Assembly: GCF_000468495.1 (NCBI RefSeq)
Contig: NC_022444.1
Span: forward strand, 2,459,975-2,523,974
Length of the DNA stretch: 64,000 nt
Source: Megalodesulfovibrio gigas DSM 1382 = ATCC 19364
GTDB lineage: Bacteria > Desulfobacterota > Desulfovibrionia > Desulfovibrionales > Desulfovibrionaceae
Reading direction: 5' to 3'
Position numbers and translations under genes: made by a program. This document shows, in pieces, positions 25,711 to 34,189 of the stretch. Within the stretch, counting starts at the first letter, position 1; each line of letters begins with the position of its first letter. Below the pieces are notes generated by a model that searched no databases, was not told where the DNA came from, and worked only from the letters and a program-made list of their open reading frames with translations.

Positions 25711-26616
25711 TCAGCGCAGATGTCCGGACACCAAGAGCTCAAAGGCCTTGTAGAGCTCGTTGGTTTCGCCGCCGGCCAAGGTTTCCTTGTTCACCAGCAC
25801 TTCCGCTGCGCCACGCAGCGAGGGCGGCACCACCAGCAGGTTGGGCGTCACGTCCAGCGGCGTGCCGGCGTCGTCCACGTATTCTTCCATGGCCTGGCGC
25901 GCGGCCTTGAGGTTCGCCGTGTTGAGCTCTTGCTTGCTGCCGTAGGCCAGCTGCCAGAACCCGAAGCCGAAAGCCCCGCGGGCTTCGACGCTGTAAAGCA
26001 GCTGCCCTTTCATGAAGGTATGGGTGTTGGTCACCGCATTGCGTTCGCCTTCGCCCTGGCCGGCCAGCTCCACCAGGTGGGGCGCTTCGCGCTCCTGAAA
26101 CACCAGGGGTTTGAAGGCCACCTGGCTGGTGCACAAGAGGAACCAGGGCGTGCCGTTGCCGCCCCCGCTGTTGCTCTGCACGCCGCCCTTGTACGGGTGG
26201 GCATTGGAGAAAAAGGGCTTGGCATCGTAGCAGATGCCGTCCCACCCCTGCAGCAGCAGCGGGAAAAGGAACGCATCCGGCCACAAAGCCGCCTTGCCAC
26301 CCCAGGCCGCGGCCGTATTTGCGAACATGCCGTACTTGTCATCGGCCAGCGAGTTGCGAGGCACGCCAAAGGTGCCCTCGAAGTCTTCATTGGCCAGGGT
26401 GTAGCCGTTGGCCTTGAGGTTCTTGATCTCCTTGTCGCCCACCCACCGTTGGATGCTCGGCAGCCCCGAGAGCCAGCCATAGTCTTCGGCATCGCTGGTG
26501 GAAGGCACGTGCATGGCGATGGCCGGCCACTTGGGCGCGGCCAGGGCCAGCCCGCTCTGAAAGGCCGTGTTCAGGCCGACGAAAAAGCTCGCAATGTTCT
26601 GCGCGTTCACAAGCAT
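25711..26616 (-). CDS. Major capsid protein (Mu gpT-like)
   Basis: A 301-residue protein of the Mu gpT head-subunit family: LNTAFQSGLALAAPKWPAIA, MHVPSTSDAEDYGWL, LPSIQRWVGDKEIKNL and YTLANEDFEGTFGVPRN are strongly characteristic. It builds the head shell after maturation by the upstream gpI-like protease. Confidence 0.9.
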   Translation of the reverse strand: MLVNAQNIASFFVGLNTAFQSGLALAAPKWPAIAMHVPSTSDAEDYGWLSGLPSIQRWVGDKEIKNLKANGYTLANEDFEGTFGVPRNSLADDKYGMFANTAAAWGGKAALWPDAFLFPLLLQGWDGICYDAKPFFSNAHPYKGGVQSNSGGGNGTPWFLLCTSQVAFKPLVFQEREAPHLVELAGQGEGERNAVTNTHTFMKGQLLYSVEARGAFGFGFWQLAYGSKQELNTANLKAARQAMEEYVDDAGTPLDVTPNLLVVPPSLRGAAEVLVNKETLAGGETNELYKAFELLVSGHLR

Positions 26617-26627
26617 ACAAATAGCTC

Positions 26628-27035
26628 CTAGCCCGCCGCCGCGGGGTCGAGGTCTTTGCGGACAAACCCGGTGTCCACCCAGGCGAAATCGTCCACCTTG
26701 AGCAGCACGCCCGCCACAATGCCGTTGACGCCAGCGGCCACCGAGACGGTTTCGGAGTCTGCCACATAGACAAACTGCCCCAGGTTCGCCGCAGTGGGCG
26801 GCGTGGCGGCGGCCTTTTCCCAGTTGAACACGCCCCGGCGCACGGTCACCCGGCCATGCCTGAGGCCACGTTCAATGCGCCCGACCACAACGAGCCCCTC
26901 GGCGTCAGCGGCCAGGTGCAACAGGCCGGTGGCATCCACCGCGGCCATGTGGCCCACCGGAAACTCCGTGGCCGTGGGCGCGGGAAGGTATTCGAACAAC
27001 TCACCCTGGATGCAATGCGTATCGCGATCCATCAT
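26628..27035 (-). CDS. Head decoration/accessory protein
   Basis: A 135-residue beta-rich protein between protease and capsid genes, starting MMDRDTHCIQGELFEYLPAP and containing VTVRRGVFNWEKAAA and FVYVADSETVSVAAGVNGIV. This resembles DUF2190/gpD-like capsid cement proteins found next to Mu-type capsid genes. Assigned by position and sequence style. Confidence 0.55.
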   Translation of the reverse strand: MMDRDTHCIQGELFEYLPAPTATEFPVGHMAAVDATGLLHLAADAEGLVVVGRIERGLRHGRVTVRRGVFNWEKAAATPPTAANLGQFVYVADSETVSVAAGVNGIVAGVLLKVDDFAWVDTGFVRKDLDPAAAG

Positions 27036-27038
27036 GGC

Positions 27039-28010
27039 CTAGCCCTCCTTCCCGGTCTGGCCATTCCGACCGGTCCGTGCGCCGGCCTGGGCCTTGGTTT
27101 TTACATAGTTGGCCGGATCAAGCCCCATGGCCTTGCAGATAGCCAGGTCATTGCCGTCCAGCGTTGCCATGGCGGGATCGCCGTTCGTCGGACCTGCGCC
27201 CTGGCCGGCCTGGCTCGCCGCCAGGGTGGCCAGCCCCTTGGGGGTAGCATTCAGCAGCGCTTCCAGGGCGTTCTTGTCCACCTTGCCCAGGGCGATGGCC
27301 GCATCGCGCTGGGCCGGCGTCAACCGGCCATCGGCACAGGCATTGGCCACCAGGGCCTCTACAGCCGAGTGCTGCTGGGCCGATGTCATTGCCGCCAGGG
27401 CGTTCATGGTGCTGGCGTTCTGCTCGGTCAGCAGGCGAACCTGGCCGGCCAAGGACTGCACCTGGACGGAGAGCTGCTCCACGGAGAGCTGCTCCAAGGA
27501 TGCCGGGGCAGCCGATGCAGCGGGGCCGGGCGAAACGGGCGAAACGGGCGGACTGCCCGGCGCGACGCCAGCCGCATTCAGGGCGGGCAATTCCGCAATG
27601 TTCGGGTTGTTCACCAAAGCAACAGAGTGCAGCCGGAGGATGCGCGGCCCTTCATCCGTGGCGAAGGCCGGAGAAAGATACCGATACTCCTTGGAGGCAA
27701 TGGCCGCGGACCCGGCTTCAGTCCATTCCACTTCCGCCGTGATGCCAGCATCCTCCAGCTGGAAATTGCGCAGCCAGCCGGCGGCCCGGCCACCGCTCCA
27801 ACAGGTGGAGTGGTCATAGTCGATGACAATATCCACGCCTTCGGCCTGGACAATGTTCACCAGGGCCTGGGCGTCTCCGGGGGTCAGGTCCCAATACCGG
27901 CCATCGCGCCCCTTGATCTCACCCAGCGGCAGGATCAGCAGCCGGGCTCCGGACTGCACGGCATTGGCTTCCACGGCCAAGCGCACCACGCTGCGATGCA
28001 TAGTCGTCAT
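27039..28010 (-). CDS. Mu gpI-like head protease/scaffold
   Basis: A 323-residue protein of the Mu-like phage I family. The N-terminal protease part has LLILPLGEIKGRDGRYWDLT, then VDIVIDYDHSTCWSGGRAAGW and LSPAFATDEGPRILRLHSVALVNNPN (split here by family blocks). The C-terminal part is a helical scaffold with EQLSVEQLSVQVQSLAGQV. Start ATG 28010 is chosen behind GGAGCATGAG. Near its end lies a GRNGQTG repeat-like tail. Confidence 0.85.
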   Translation of the reverse strand: MTTMHRSVVRLAVEANAVQSGARLLILPLGEIKGRDGRYWDLTPGDAQALVNIVQAEGVDIVIDYDHSTCWSGGRAAGWLRNFQLEDAGITAEVEWTEAGSAAIASKEYRYLSPAFATDEGPRILRLHSVALVNNPNIAELPALNAAGVAPGSPPVSPVSPGPAASAAPASLEQLSVEQLSVQVQSLAGQVRLLTEQNASTMNALAAMTSAQQHSAVEALVANACADGRLTPAQRDAAIALGKVDKNALEALLNATPKGLATLAASQAGQGAGPTNGDPAMATLDGNDLAICKAMGLDPANYVKTKAQAGARTGRNGQTGKEG

Positions 28011-28020
28011 CTCATGCTCC

Positions 28021-28500
28021 TTAGGCACGCGGCCGGCCTGCAGGCCGCGACGCGCTTTCGGTGTTGCTGATTTCGTCCCGGTAGCATTTGAGCCTGGCCA
28101 CCAGCCGTGCCGGCAGGGGCACATTCAGGCAGGCCAGGTGCTCGCAGATGGACAGACTCTCGCTGAGAGCAAGATAGACGATAATAAGATTACGGCAGGT
28201 TACCGGAAATTCCAGACCGATTCCGGCAAGAAACATGGCATCCAATACATGCCCCATGACCACGGCCAGGCCAAAGAGCACGAACTTGCCCGCGCCGTGC
28301 AGCATGCGCCGCCCGGAAAGCGTGCCGGCCGTCCAGGCCCGCCCGAAGCCCAACGCGAAATCCAGGACCAGCAGGGTCACCAGCCCCCAGACAACGGCAT
28401 CCACCGGCCCGACCAGATACGCCCCGGCCGCAGCCAGCGCGCTCTTGACGCCGCAATGGTCCGCGAGCGTCCGCCACTGTTCGATCATGTCACGCACCAT
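28021..28500 (-). CDS. Phage holin
   Basis: A 159-residue membrane protein with three or four hydrophobic segments (AYLVGPVDAVVWGLVTLLVL, KFVLFGLAVVMGHVLDAMFL, NLIIVYLALSESLSI). The pattern LDFALGFGRAWTAGTLSGRR resembles the TcdE/phi29-type holin family. It would form the pores that release the GH19 endolysin. Start could be ATG 28500 or 28488. Confidence 0.72.
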   Translation of the reverse strand: MVRDMIEQWRTLADHCGVKSALAAAGAYLVGPVDAVVWGLVTLLVLDFALGFGRAWTAGTLSGRRMLHGAGKFVLFGLAVVMGHVLDAMFLAGIGLEFPVTCRNLIIVYLALSESLSICEHLACLNVPLPARLVARLKCYRDEISNTESASRPAGRPRA

Positions 28501-28675
28501 GCTGCACCCCTATTGCCCTCACATTGTACCGCTGGTTCAAGAGAACATTTTCACGCATTAGTGAAACAAAGCAACCTAGACGCAATGCACAGTTTGCGTT
28601 GTAATAGATCGGTACAACGCAATCCACTAAAGCGCTTTAGTGTTTCACAAGCATAAAATATGGTAAGGATGTGCC
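28501..28675. promoter_or_regulatory. Divergent late control region with nested dyads
   Basis: This 175-bp gap separates leftward holin/head/tail genes from rightward terminase/portal genes. It holds the perfect palindrome CACTAAAGCGCTTTAGTG (28625-28642), an inverted repeat GCGTTGTA/TACAACGC (28596-28603 and 28613-28620), and a TTAGTGAAAC half-site near 28558 resembling the TTAGTGTTTC right of the palindrome. Likely a bidirectional late promoter with activator or repressor sites. Confidence 0.65.
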
Positions 28676-29167
28676 ATGAAGGACTACAGCAAGGTGCGCA
28701 AGAAGATGCGACAAATGTACGCCGCTGGCAAGAGCATTGATGAGATTGCCGTTCTCTTCGATTTGCAGCCGGCATCAGTGCAGTATCATCGCCGTATCGA
28801 TGCGCGAAACGGCGCAGACTGGGACGCCCTGCGGGTGGAATGCCGGGTGGGGGAGACGGCCACGGAAGAAGCGCATCAGCAGTTCCTGGGCACGCTCTTC
28901 GGCTGCTTTGCTGAAGAACTGCCCAAGCTGCGCGAGATTACGGACGCGGCCAAGCGCCTGGACATCCTGCGCACCTACTCCCGGACCTATTCGGAACTGA
29001 TCCGGGCCGTGCGCACGGATCCCAGGATCGACGTGGGCGAAGTTGTCGCCAAAACCCTGGACCTGCTGGTGGATCAAGCCATCGAAGACGGCCGTGATGA
29101 CCTGGCCCTGTGGCTGCAGGCCAGTCTGGACGCCATCCGGGACAAGGTCCGCAAGGAGTTCGCCTGA
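28676..29167 (+). CDS. Small terminase-like protein (DUF1804 type)
   Basis: A 163-residue protein. Residues 1-40 form an HTH (MYAAGKSIDEIAVLFDLQPA), followed by a helical part with LREITDAAKRLDILRTYSRT. This matches Mu-like gp27/DUF1804 proteins thought to be the small terminase subunit. Its stop overlaps the large-terminase ATG (TGATG). Confidence 0.75.
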   Translation: MKDYSKVRKKMRQMYAAGKSIDEIAVLFDLQPASVQYHRRIDARNGADWDALRVECRVGETATEEAHQQFLGTLFGCFAEELPKLREITDAAKRLDILRTYSRTYSELIRAVRTDPRIDVGEVVAKTLDLLVDQAIEDGRDDLALWLQASLDAIRDKVRKEFA

Positions 29168-30768
29168 TGCCTCCCGCGCCAAAACGTCTGGACCGCAAAC
29201 AGCTGGATCGCGACCTGGCCGCCCTGCGCCAGCGCCTGCAGCGCATGTCCGCCCTGGCCGAAACCGGGCGCGAGGACCGCATCCCGGCGGCCAAGGCAGA
29301 CTTCCGGCTGTTCTGCCAAACCTACCTGCCGCACTATCTGGACCGGCCCTCATCATCCTTTCATCACTGGATTTTCGCCCAGGCCCCATGCTGGGGACAG
29401 GGGGCAAAGCTCTGCATCGCCGCGCCCCGCGGCTATGCCAAGACAACGTATCTGGTGCGGGCCTACTGCCTGTGGCGTCTGGCGCGAGGGGATGCGGCCT
29501 TTCCCGTGCTGCTGCAGGATTCCTCGGAACTTGCCGAGCAGTCCTTGGCCGTCATCAAGGTCGAGTTGGAAGACAATCCCCGCTTGGCTGCAGACTTCCC
29601 GGAGCTGGTGGGGGAAGGCCGGCTCTGGCGGCAGGACAAAATCATCACCGCCTCAGGCGTGCCCGTGGCCGCCCTGGGCTCCGGCAAACGCATCCGCGGC
29701 CTGAACATCAACGGCCTGCGGCCGTCCCTGGTCCTCGCGGATGACCTGGAGAACGATGAAAACGTCCTCTCCAAGACCCAGCGGGACAAGGTCGAAAGCT
29801 GGTTCGTCAAAGCCGTGCTGGAGCTGGGGTTGGCCGACGGCAGCCTGCAGGTGATTTTGGTAGGCACCATGCTCCATGCGGATTGTCTGGTGGCGCGCAT
29901 GCAGCGGCGGCCGGACTTCGAGAGCCACACCTTCAGCGCCGTGGCGCGCATGCCTGAACGCCTGGACCTTTGGGACGAATGGGGCAGGCTGCTGGCCGTG
30001 GACGCCCCGGCGGCAGCGGCCTTCTACAAGGCCCGCCAAGGGGAGATGGACGCAGGCGCGGAAGTCCTCTGGCCGGAGATGGAGCCCTTGGAGCGGCTCA
30101 TGGCCAAGCGCGCCCTTGATCCGCACACCTTCCAGACCGAAAAGCAGAATCAGCCCCTTGATCCGGACTCCCAGGTCTTCCGGACCCTCCATTTCTACGT
30201 GGAGATGCCCAACGCCTGGCGCTTGATCGTCGGGGCGGTGGACCCTGCCCAGGGCCTGATCAAGGGCGACTTCACGGGCATCGTTATCCTGGGGCAGCGG
30301 GACGATCGCAAGGCCCTGGTGCTGGAAGCCGACGTCACCAGGCGCAATCCCATGGCCACCGTGGATCGCGTCATCGAGCTGCAGCGCAAGTGGGGCTGCG
30401 CCCAATGGGCCGTGGAAGACGTGGCCTTCCAGGCCGTCCTGCGGGACATCATTCTGGAAAAATCCCTGGAAGCCGGGGTGCCCGTGCCCGTGCTCGCGGT
30501 CAAGCCCCTCTTTGCCAAGGAAGTCCGCATCCTGTCCCTGCAAGCACCTGTGGCCGCGGGGCAAATCCTCTTCAACCCCCTGCACGGCACCCTGAACCAG
30601 CAGCTCCAGGAATTCCCCCAGGCTGCACACGACGACGGGCCAGACGCCCTGGAGCTGGCTTGGTCCCTTTTACGCCACGCCGGGCAGATCGCCTTCAAGT
30701 CTTCTGGTGGCGGCGGTGGCGGCGGCATCTTTGGCCGGCTCTTTGGCGGCAGGCAGCGCGGATTCTAA
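29167..30768 (+). CDS. Large terminase (Mu gp28-like)
   Basis: A 533-residue packaging motor. ATPase motif AAPRGYAKTTYL at about 85-95, Walker B LVLADDLEND, and a C-terminal nuclease domain with GAVDPAQGLIKGDFTGIV, VEDVAFQAVL and AHDDGPDALELAW carrying the acidic metal ligands. It cuts and packages DNA into the head. The C-terminus is a glycine-rich tail followed by FGRLFGGRQRGF. Start ATG 29167 overlaps the previous stop. Confidence 0.9.
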   Translation: MPPAPKRLDRKQLDRDLAALRQRLQRMSALAETGREDRIPAAKADFRLFCQTYLPHYLDRPSSSFHHWIFAQAPCWGQGAKLCIAAPRGYAKTTYLVRAYCLWRLARGDAAFPVLLQDSSELAEQSLAVIKVELEDNPRLAADFPELVGEGRLWRQDKIITASGVPVAALGSGKRIRGLNINGLRPSLVLADDLENDENVLSKTQRDKVESWFVKAVLELGLADGSLQVILVGTMLHADCLVARMQRRPDFESHTFSAVARMPERLDLWDEWGRLLAVDAPAAAAFYKARQGEMDAGAEVLWPEMEPLERLMAKRALDPHTFQTEKQNQPLDPDSQVFRTLHFYVEMPNAWRLIVGAVDPAQGLIKGDFTGIVILGQRDDRKALVLEADVTRRNPMATVDRVIELQRKWGCAQWAVEDVAFQAVLRDIILEKSLEAGVPVPVLAVKPLFAKEVRILSLQAPVAAGQILFNPLHGTLNQQLQEFPQAAHDDGPDALELAWSLLRHAGQIAFKSSGGGGGGGIFGRLFGGRQRGF

Positions 30769-30786
30769 CACTTCAAGGATATTGAG

Positions 30787-32466
30787 ATGCCTACGTTGTA
30801 CGATCATCGCGGCGTGCCCGTCTCATCGCGGGACCTCAAGGAATCCCAGGCCGAAGCCGTCCGGCGGCGCTCCCGGCTGGGCGGCTCCGCCGGCCTGGAC
30901 ACCTGGACTCCCGCCCGCGGGGCCCTCACGGCCCGGCAGTTGGCCGGCCTGCTGCGGGCCGGCGGCGCCGGGGATGTGGCCGCCCAGGCCAACCTGTTTG
31001 ACGAGATGGAAGAAAAGGATCCCCACATCGGCCACCTGGCCAGCATCCGCAAGCGCGCCGTCTCCGGTCGCAGCTGGCAAATGGATGCCGCGGACGATTC
31101 GCCAAAAGCCGCGGAAATAGCCGGCTTCTGTCAAACGGTCCTGGAAGCCTTGCCCCTGCGCCAGGCCTTCCGCGATGCCCTGGACGCCACGGGCAAGGGC
31201 TTCGCCGCCCTGGAGCTGTACTGGGACGTCTCCGCAGGCCAGGCCGTGCCCACGCGCCTGGAGTTCGTGGAACAGCGGCGCTTTGGCTGGCTCCGCCTTG
31301 GGAATGGGGCCTTGGAATTGGGCCTGGCCGGGGATGGCAGCCTCAGGGAACCCGAGCCCCTGTGGCCCTTCAAGTGGCTGGTGCACCGGTCCCAGGCCCG
31401 CAGCGGCGTGCCCTGGCGCGGTCCCCTGTATCGTACCCTGGCGTGGCTGTATCTCTTCCGCAACTACAACCTCGCCGGCTGGGCGCGCTTTGTGGAAAGC
31501 TACGGCATTCCCACGCGGCTGGGTCGCTATCCTGCCGGTGCCACGGAAACGGAACAGAACACCCTGCTTGCCGCGGCCCAGGCCATCAGCAGCGAGGCCG
31601 CGGTCATCATCCCCCAGGGCATGCAGCTGGAATTGCTGGAAACCAAATTCTCTAGCGCTGCCAAGACCCCGCATGAGGGGTTCCTGGACTGGACCACCCG
31701 CAGCATTTCCATCGCCCTCATTGGCGGCACCCTGACCACAGACACGGCCTCCGGTGGTGGCGGGGCCTATGCCCTGGGCGAGGTGCACAACCAGGTCCGC
31801 TGGGACCTTCAACGCGACGACGCCGAACAGCTCTGCGCCACCCTCAACCGCGATCTTGTCAAGCCCCTGGTGGACCTGAACTTCGGCCCGCAGCCGGCCT
31901 ATCCCACCCTGGCCATTGACGTCCCGGAACCCGCGGACCTCCAGGCCCTGGCCCAGGTCATCGCCACCCTGGGCCAGGCCGGCTATGACGAGATTCCCCT
32001 GTGGTGGATTCGCCAGAAGTTCCGCATCCCCAAGGCCGAAGGCGACGAACCCACCTTGCGCAGCCTGCGCCAGGCCAGCACGCCCGCCGGCCCTGCCGCG
32101 CCGGAGGCCCCGCCCGCCCCCCAGCAGACGCGTGCAGGCGGGTTCCTGCCGTCGCAACTTGCTGCCAACGCAGCACAATCACCAGCCGTCACCGAGGCCG
32201 AGGCCCATGCCGAGGCCACCGTGGAAGCCCTCTCCCGGCAGGTGCAGGAAGAACTGGTCGCCCCGCTCCTCGCCCGGCTCCAGGCCTGCGGCAGCTTCGA
32301 GGAAGCCTTGGCCACGGTCCAGACCGGCTTCGATCACGCCGCCACCGAGGGCTTGGGCCACCGCCTGGCCAGGGCCGGCTTTATTGCCAATCTCTACGGC
32401 CAGCTGGAGGTGCAGGACGGGCAGGCCGGGCAGGACGGGCAGCCAGATGAAGGGGAAGACGCCTGA
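30787..32466 (+). CDS. Portal protein (Mu gp29-like, DUF935)
   Basis: A 559-residue DUF935 portal. Features: LFDEMEEKDPHIGHLASIRK and AVSGRSWQMDA near the N-terminus, NLAGWARFVESYGIPTRLGR and ALGEVHNQVRWDLQRDDAEQ in the core, then a low-complexity C-terminal QDGQAGQDGQPDEG. It forms the dodecameric head vertex for DNA passage. Stop and next start share one base. Confidence 0.9.
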   Translation: MPTLYDHRGVPVSSRDLKESQAEAVRRRSRLGGSAGLDTWTPARGALTARQLAGLLRAGGAGDVAAQANLFDEMEEKDPHIGHLASIRKRAVSGRSWQMDAADDSPKAAEIAGFCQTVLEALPLRQAFRDALDATGKGFAALELYWDVSAGQAVPTRLEFVEQRRFGWLRLGNGALELGLAGDGSLREPEPLWPFKWLVHRSQARSGVPWRGPLYRTLAWLYLFRNYNLAGWARFVESYGIPTRLGRYPAGATETEQNTLLAAAQAISSEAAVIIPQGMQLELLETKFSSAAKTPHEGFLDWTTRSISIALIGGTLTTDTASGGGGAYALGEVHNQVRWDLQRDDAEQLCATLNRDLVKPLVDLNFGPQPAYPTLAIDVPEPADLQALAQVIATLGQAGYDEIPLWWIRQKFRIPKAEGDEPTLRSLRQASTPAGPAAPEAPPAPQQTRAGGFLPSQLAANAAQSPAVTEAEAHAEATVEALSRQVQEELVAPLLARLQACGSFEEALATVQTGFDHAATEGLGHRLARAGFIANLYGQLEVQDGQAGQDGQPDEGEDA

Positions 32467-33677
32467 TGCCTGCGGAACCAATGGACATCCGCTTCGATGT
32501 CGATCCCCAGGAGGCCATCGACCACTTCGGCGGCAAGGGGCTGGCCCCGTCGGACCATTATTCAGACGTCTGGGGAGAACAGCATGCAAAGGACTTCACC
32601 GTCGCCAAGATGCTGGACCTGGATCTGCTCAAGAAGACGCAAGACTCACTGGAAGACGCCCTGCGCGAAGGCAAAACCTTCGATGACTGGCGCAAAGAGA
32701 TTGAGCCCCAAATGCGCAAGGCCGGCTGGTGGGGCAAGAAGGAAATCATCGACCCCAAAACCGGCAAGAAGCGCACCGTCCAGCTGGGCAGCCCGCGCCG
32801 CCTGGAGCTGATCTTCCGGCAGAACATGCTGGACGCCTACAACGCCGGCCGCCGCCAGCGCTTGCAGGACATGGCCGACCGCCGCCCCTGGTGGCGCTAC
32901 GAAAGCGTCCTGGATGACCGCACCCGCCCGCAGCATCGCGCCTGGGACGGCATGCTCTTGCGCCATGACCACCCCTGGTGGAAGACCCATTTTCCGCCCA
33001 ACGCCTACCTCTGCCGCTGCACCGTCAGCTCCATGAGTGACGGCAAGCGCCAGCGCCGTGGCCTTGCGCCCACGCCTGATGACCAGATTCCCGGCTACGG
33101 CGAAACCCGCAAATGGACCAACCCCCGCAACGGGGAAGTCTTCGACGTCCCCTGGGGTCAGGATCCCGGCTTCGACCACATGCCCGGCGATCCCGCCCGC
33201 ATGGGCGATTCCCTGGCCGCCAAGATGGCCGCCGCCCCCCAGGGGCTGGCCAAAGAGGTGGCCGAAAGCCTGCTCAAGGGCGAGGCCTTTCAGGAGTTTT
33301 ACAACAACCCCGTGCCCGGCGTGGAGATGCTGGCCGGCGTGGTGCCCGAGCCCGTGCAAGAAGCCATCGGCGCCCAGGGGCCAGGGGCCTTCCTCTCCGG
33401 AGACACCCTCCAGAAGAACAAGGACCATCACCCCGAACTGGGCATGGGAGACTACGCCCGGATCCCGGAGCTGCTCTCCACTCCGGACCTGGTCATCCAG
33501 GACGGGGAACAAACCGTGGTCTGCCTCAAGAAAGACGGCGAATGGTGGCTGGCCGCCGTCAAGGCCACCAAGACCGGCCAGCGCAACTACGTGACCAGCT
33601 TTCGCCGTACCCGCTGGGCAGACATTCAACGCCGCCTGACCAACGGCGAAGTGCTCTTGGGCGAGGTGGCGGAATGA
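32466..33677 (+). CDS. Mu gpF-like minor head protein with C-terminal PBECR-like domain
   Basis: A 403-residue protein. Residues about 1-190 match the Mu gpF/SPP1 gp7 family: RRLELIFRQNMLDAYNAGR, DDRTRPQHRAWDGM, FPPNAYLCRCTV. The C-terminal 110 residues (KNKDHHPELGMGDY, DGEWWLAAVKATKTGQRNYV, TSFRRTRWADIQRRL) resemble phage barnase-EndoU-ColicinE5/D-RelE-like (PBECR) nuclease domains fused to gpF proteins. Such domains may be injected with DNA. The nuclease call is by motif look only. Confidence 0.8.
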   Translation: MPAEPMDIRFDVDPQEAIDHFGGKGLAPSDHYSDVWGEQHAKDFTVAKMLDLDLLKKTQDSLEDALREGKTFDDWRKEIEPQMRKAGWWGKKEIIDPKTGKKRTVQLGSPRRLELIFRQNMLDAYNAGRRQRLQDMADRRPWWRYESVLDDRTRPQHRAWDGMLLRHDHPWWKTHFPPNAYLCRCTVSSMSDGKRQRRGLAPTPDDQIPGYGETRKWTNPRNGEVFDVPWGQDPGFDHMPGDPARMGDSLAAKMAAAPQGLAKEVAESLLKGEAFQEFYNNPVPGVEMLAGVVPEPVQEAIGAQGPGAFLSGDTLQKNKDHHPELGMGDYARIPELLSTPDLVIQDGEQTVVCLKKDGEWWLAAVKATKTGQRNYVTSFRRTRWADIQRRLTNGEVLLGEVAE

Positions 33678-33982
33678 GGCGGCATAAAAATGTGATATAT
33701 CGGGATGATACTTCGGTGGTCATATTGACCACCGAAGTATCATGCTTGATTTGCAACACATTTCCGACTGTTGGAAGAAAAGGTGTGACATTACAGCGAG
33801 ATGCTTCCGTCGTCAATTTGGGGACGGAAGCATCTCGCTGTGATTGCTGCACATTCTCAAAGGGAAATCAAAAAGGCACAGCATTACAGGCAGATGAAGG
33901 AGGCCCCAATATGGTGTCACCTTCATCGTGCTGCAATTGCTGCATATATCCGCCCTGCAATATGGGGTGGGCAAGGCCATCC
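33674..33982 (+). CDS. Possible repeat peptide ORF, coding status uncertain
   Basis: From ATG 33674, coupled to the gpF stop, about 103 codons run through the hairpin repeats before the frame continues as an open but antisense overlap of the repressor gene. The translation has three 31-32 residue units: RDDTSVVILTTEVSCLIC, QRDASVVNLGTEASRCDC and QADEGGPNMVSPSSCCNC. The repeats keep a multiple-of-three period and the cysteines, but both strands are open because of the palindromes. The end given is where unit 3 fades, not a stop codon. Confidence 0.3.
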
Positions 33983-34189
33983 AGCAACGCACGTCAGGAT
34001 GACTTAGATACAATATTATCAAGGGATTGTGAATGGAAGGCAAAAGAAAACGGCGCACGGCAGGGCCTCCCGCAAAACCCTGCATGGCGCTCCGCAGACC
34101 CCGAAGGATCCACGTGCTACGGCCGGGAGAATAACACCGTGTCGCGTGCGCCGCATACAGAATATGCGCCTTCCAGGGCGGGGCGTCAA
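33678..34189. repeat. Three tandem ~93-bp hairpin repeats in an AT-richer gap
   Basis: The 512-bp gap between gpF and the repressor stop holds three degenerate repeats about 93 bp apart (near 33691, 33784 and 33877). Each has a hairpin: a 17-bp stem at 33705-33743, a 19-bp stem at 33793-33841, and an 8-bp core stem at 33893-33927. Flanks ATTACAG and ATTGCTGCA(C/T)AT are shared by units 2 and 3. A rightward frame from ATG 33674 (ATGA overlap with gpF) reads through all three, giving repeats with DxSVVxLxTE and paired cysteines. The rest (33960-34189) shows no clear gene. Confidence 0.65.

Noticed and set aside
33678-33960. CRISPR-like array
   Set aside because: Only three degenerate units, palindromes of differing sequence, no constant repeat with unique spacers and no cas genes.
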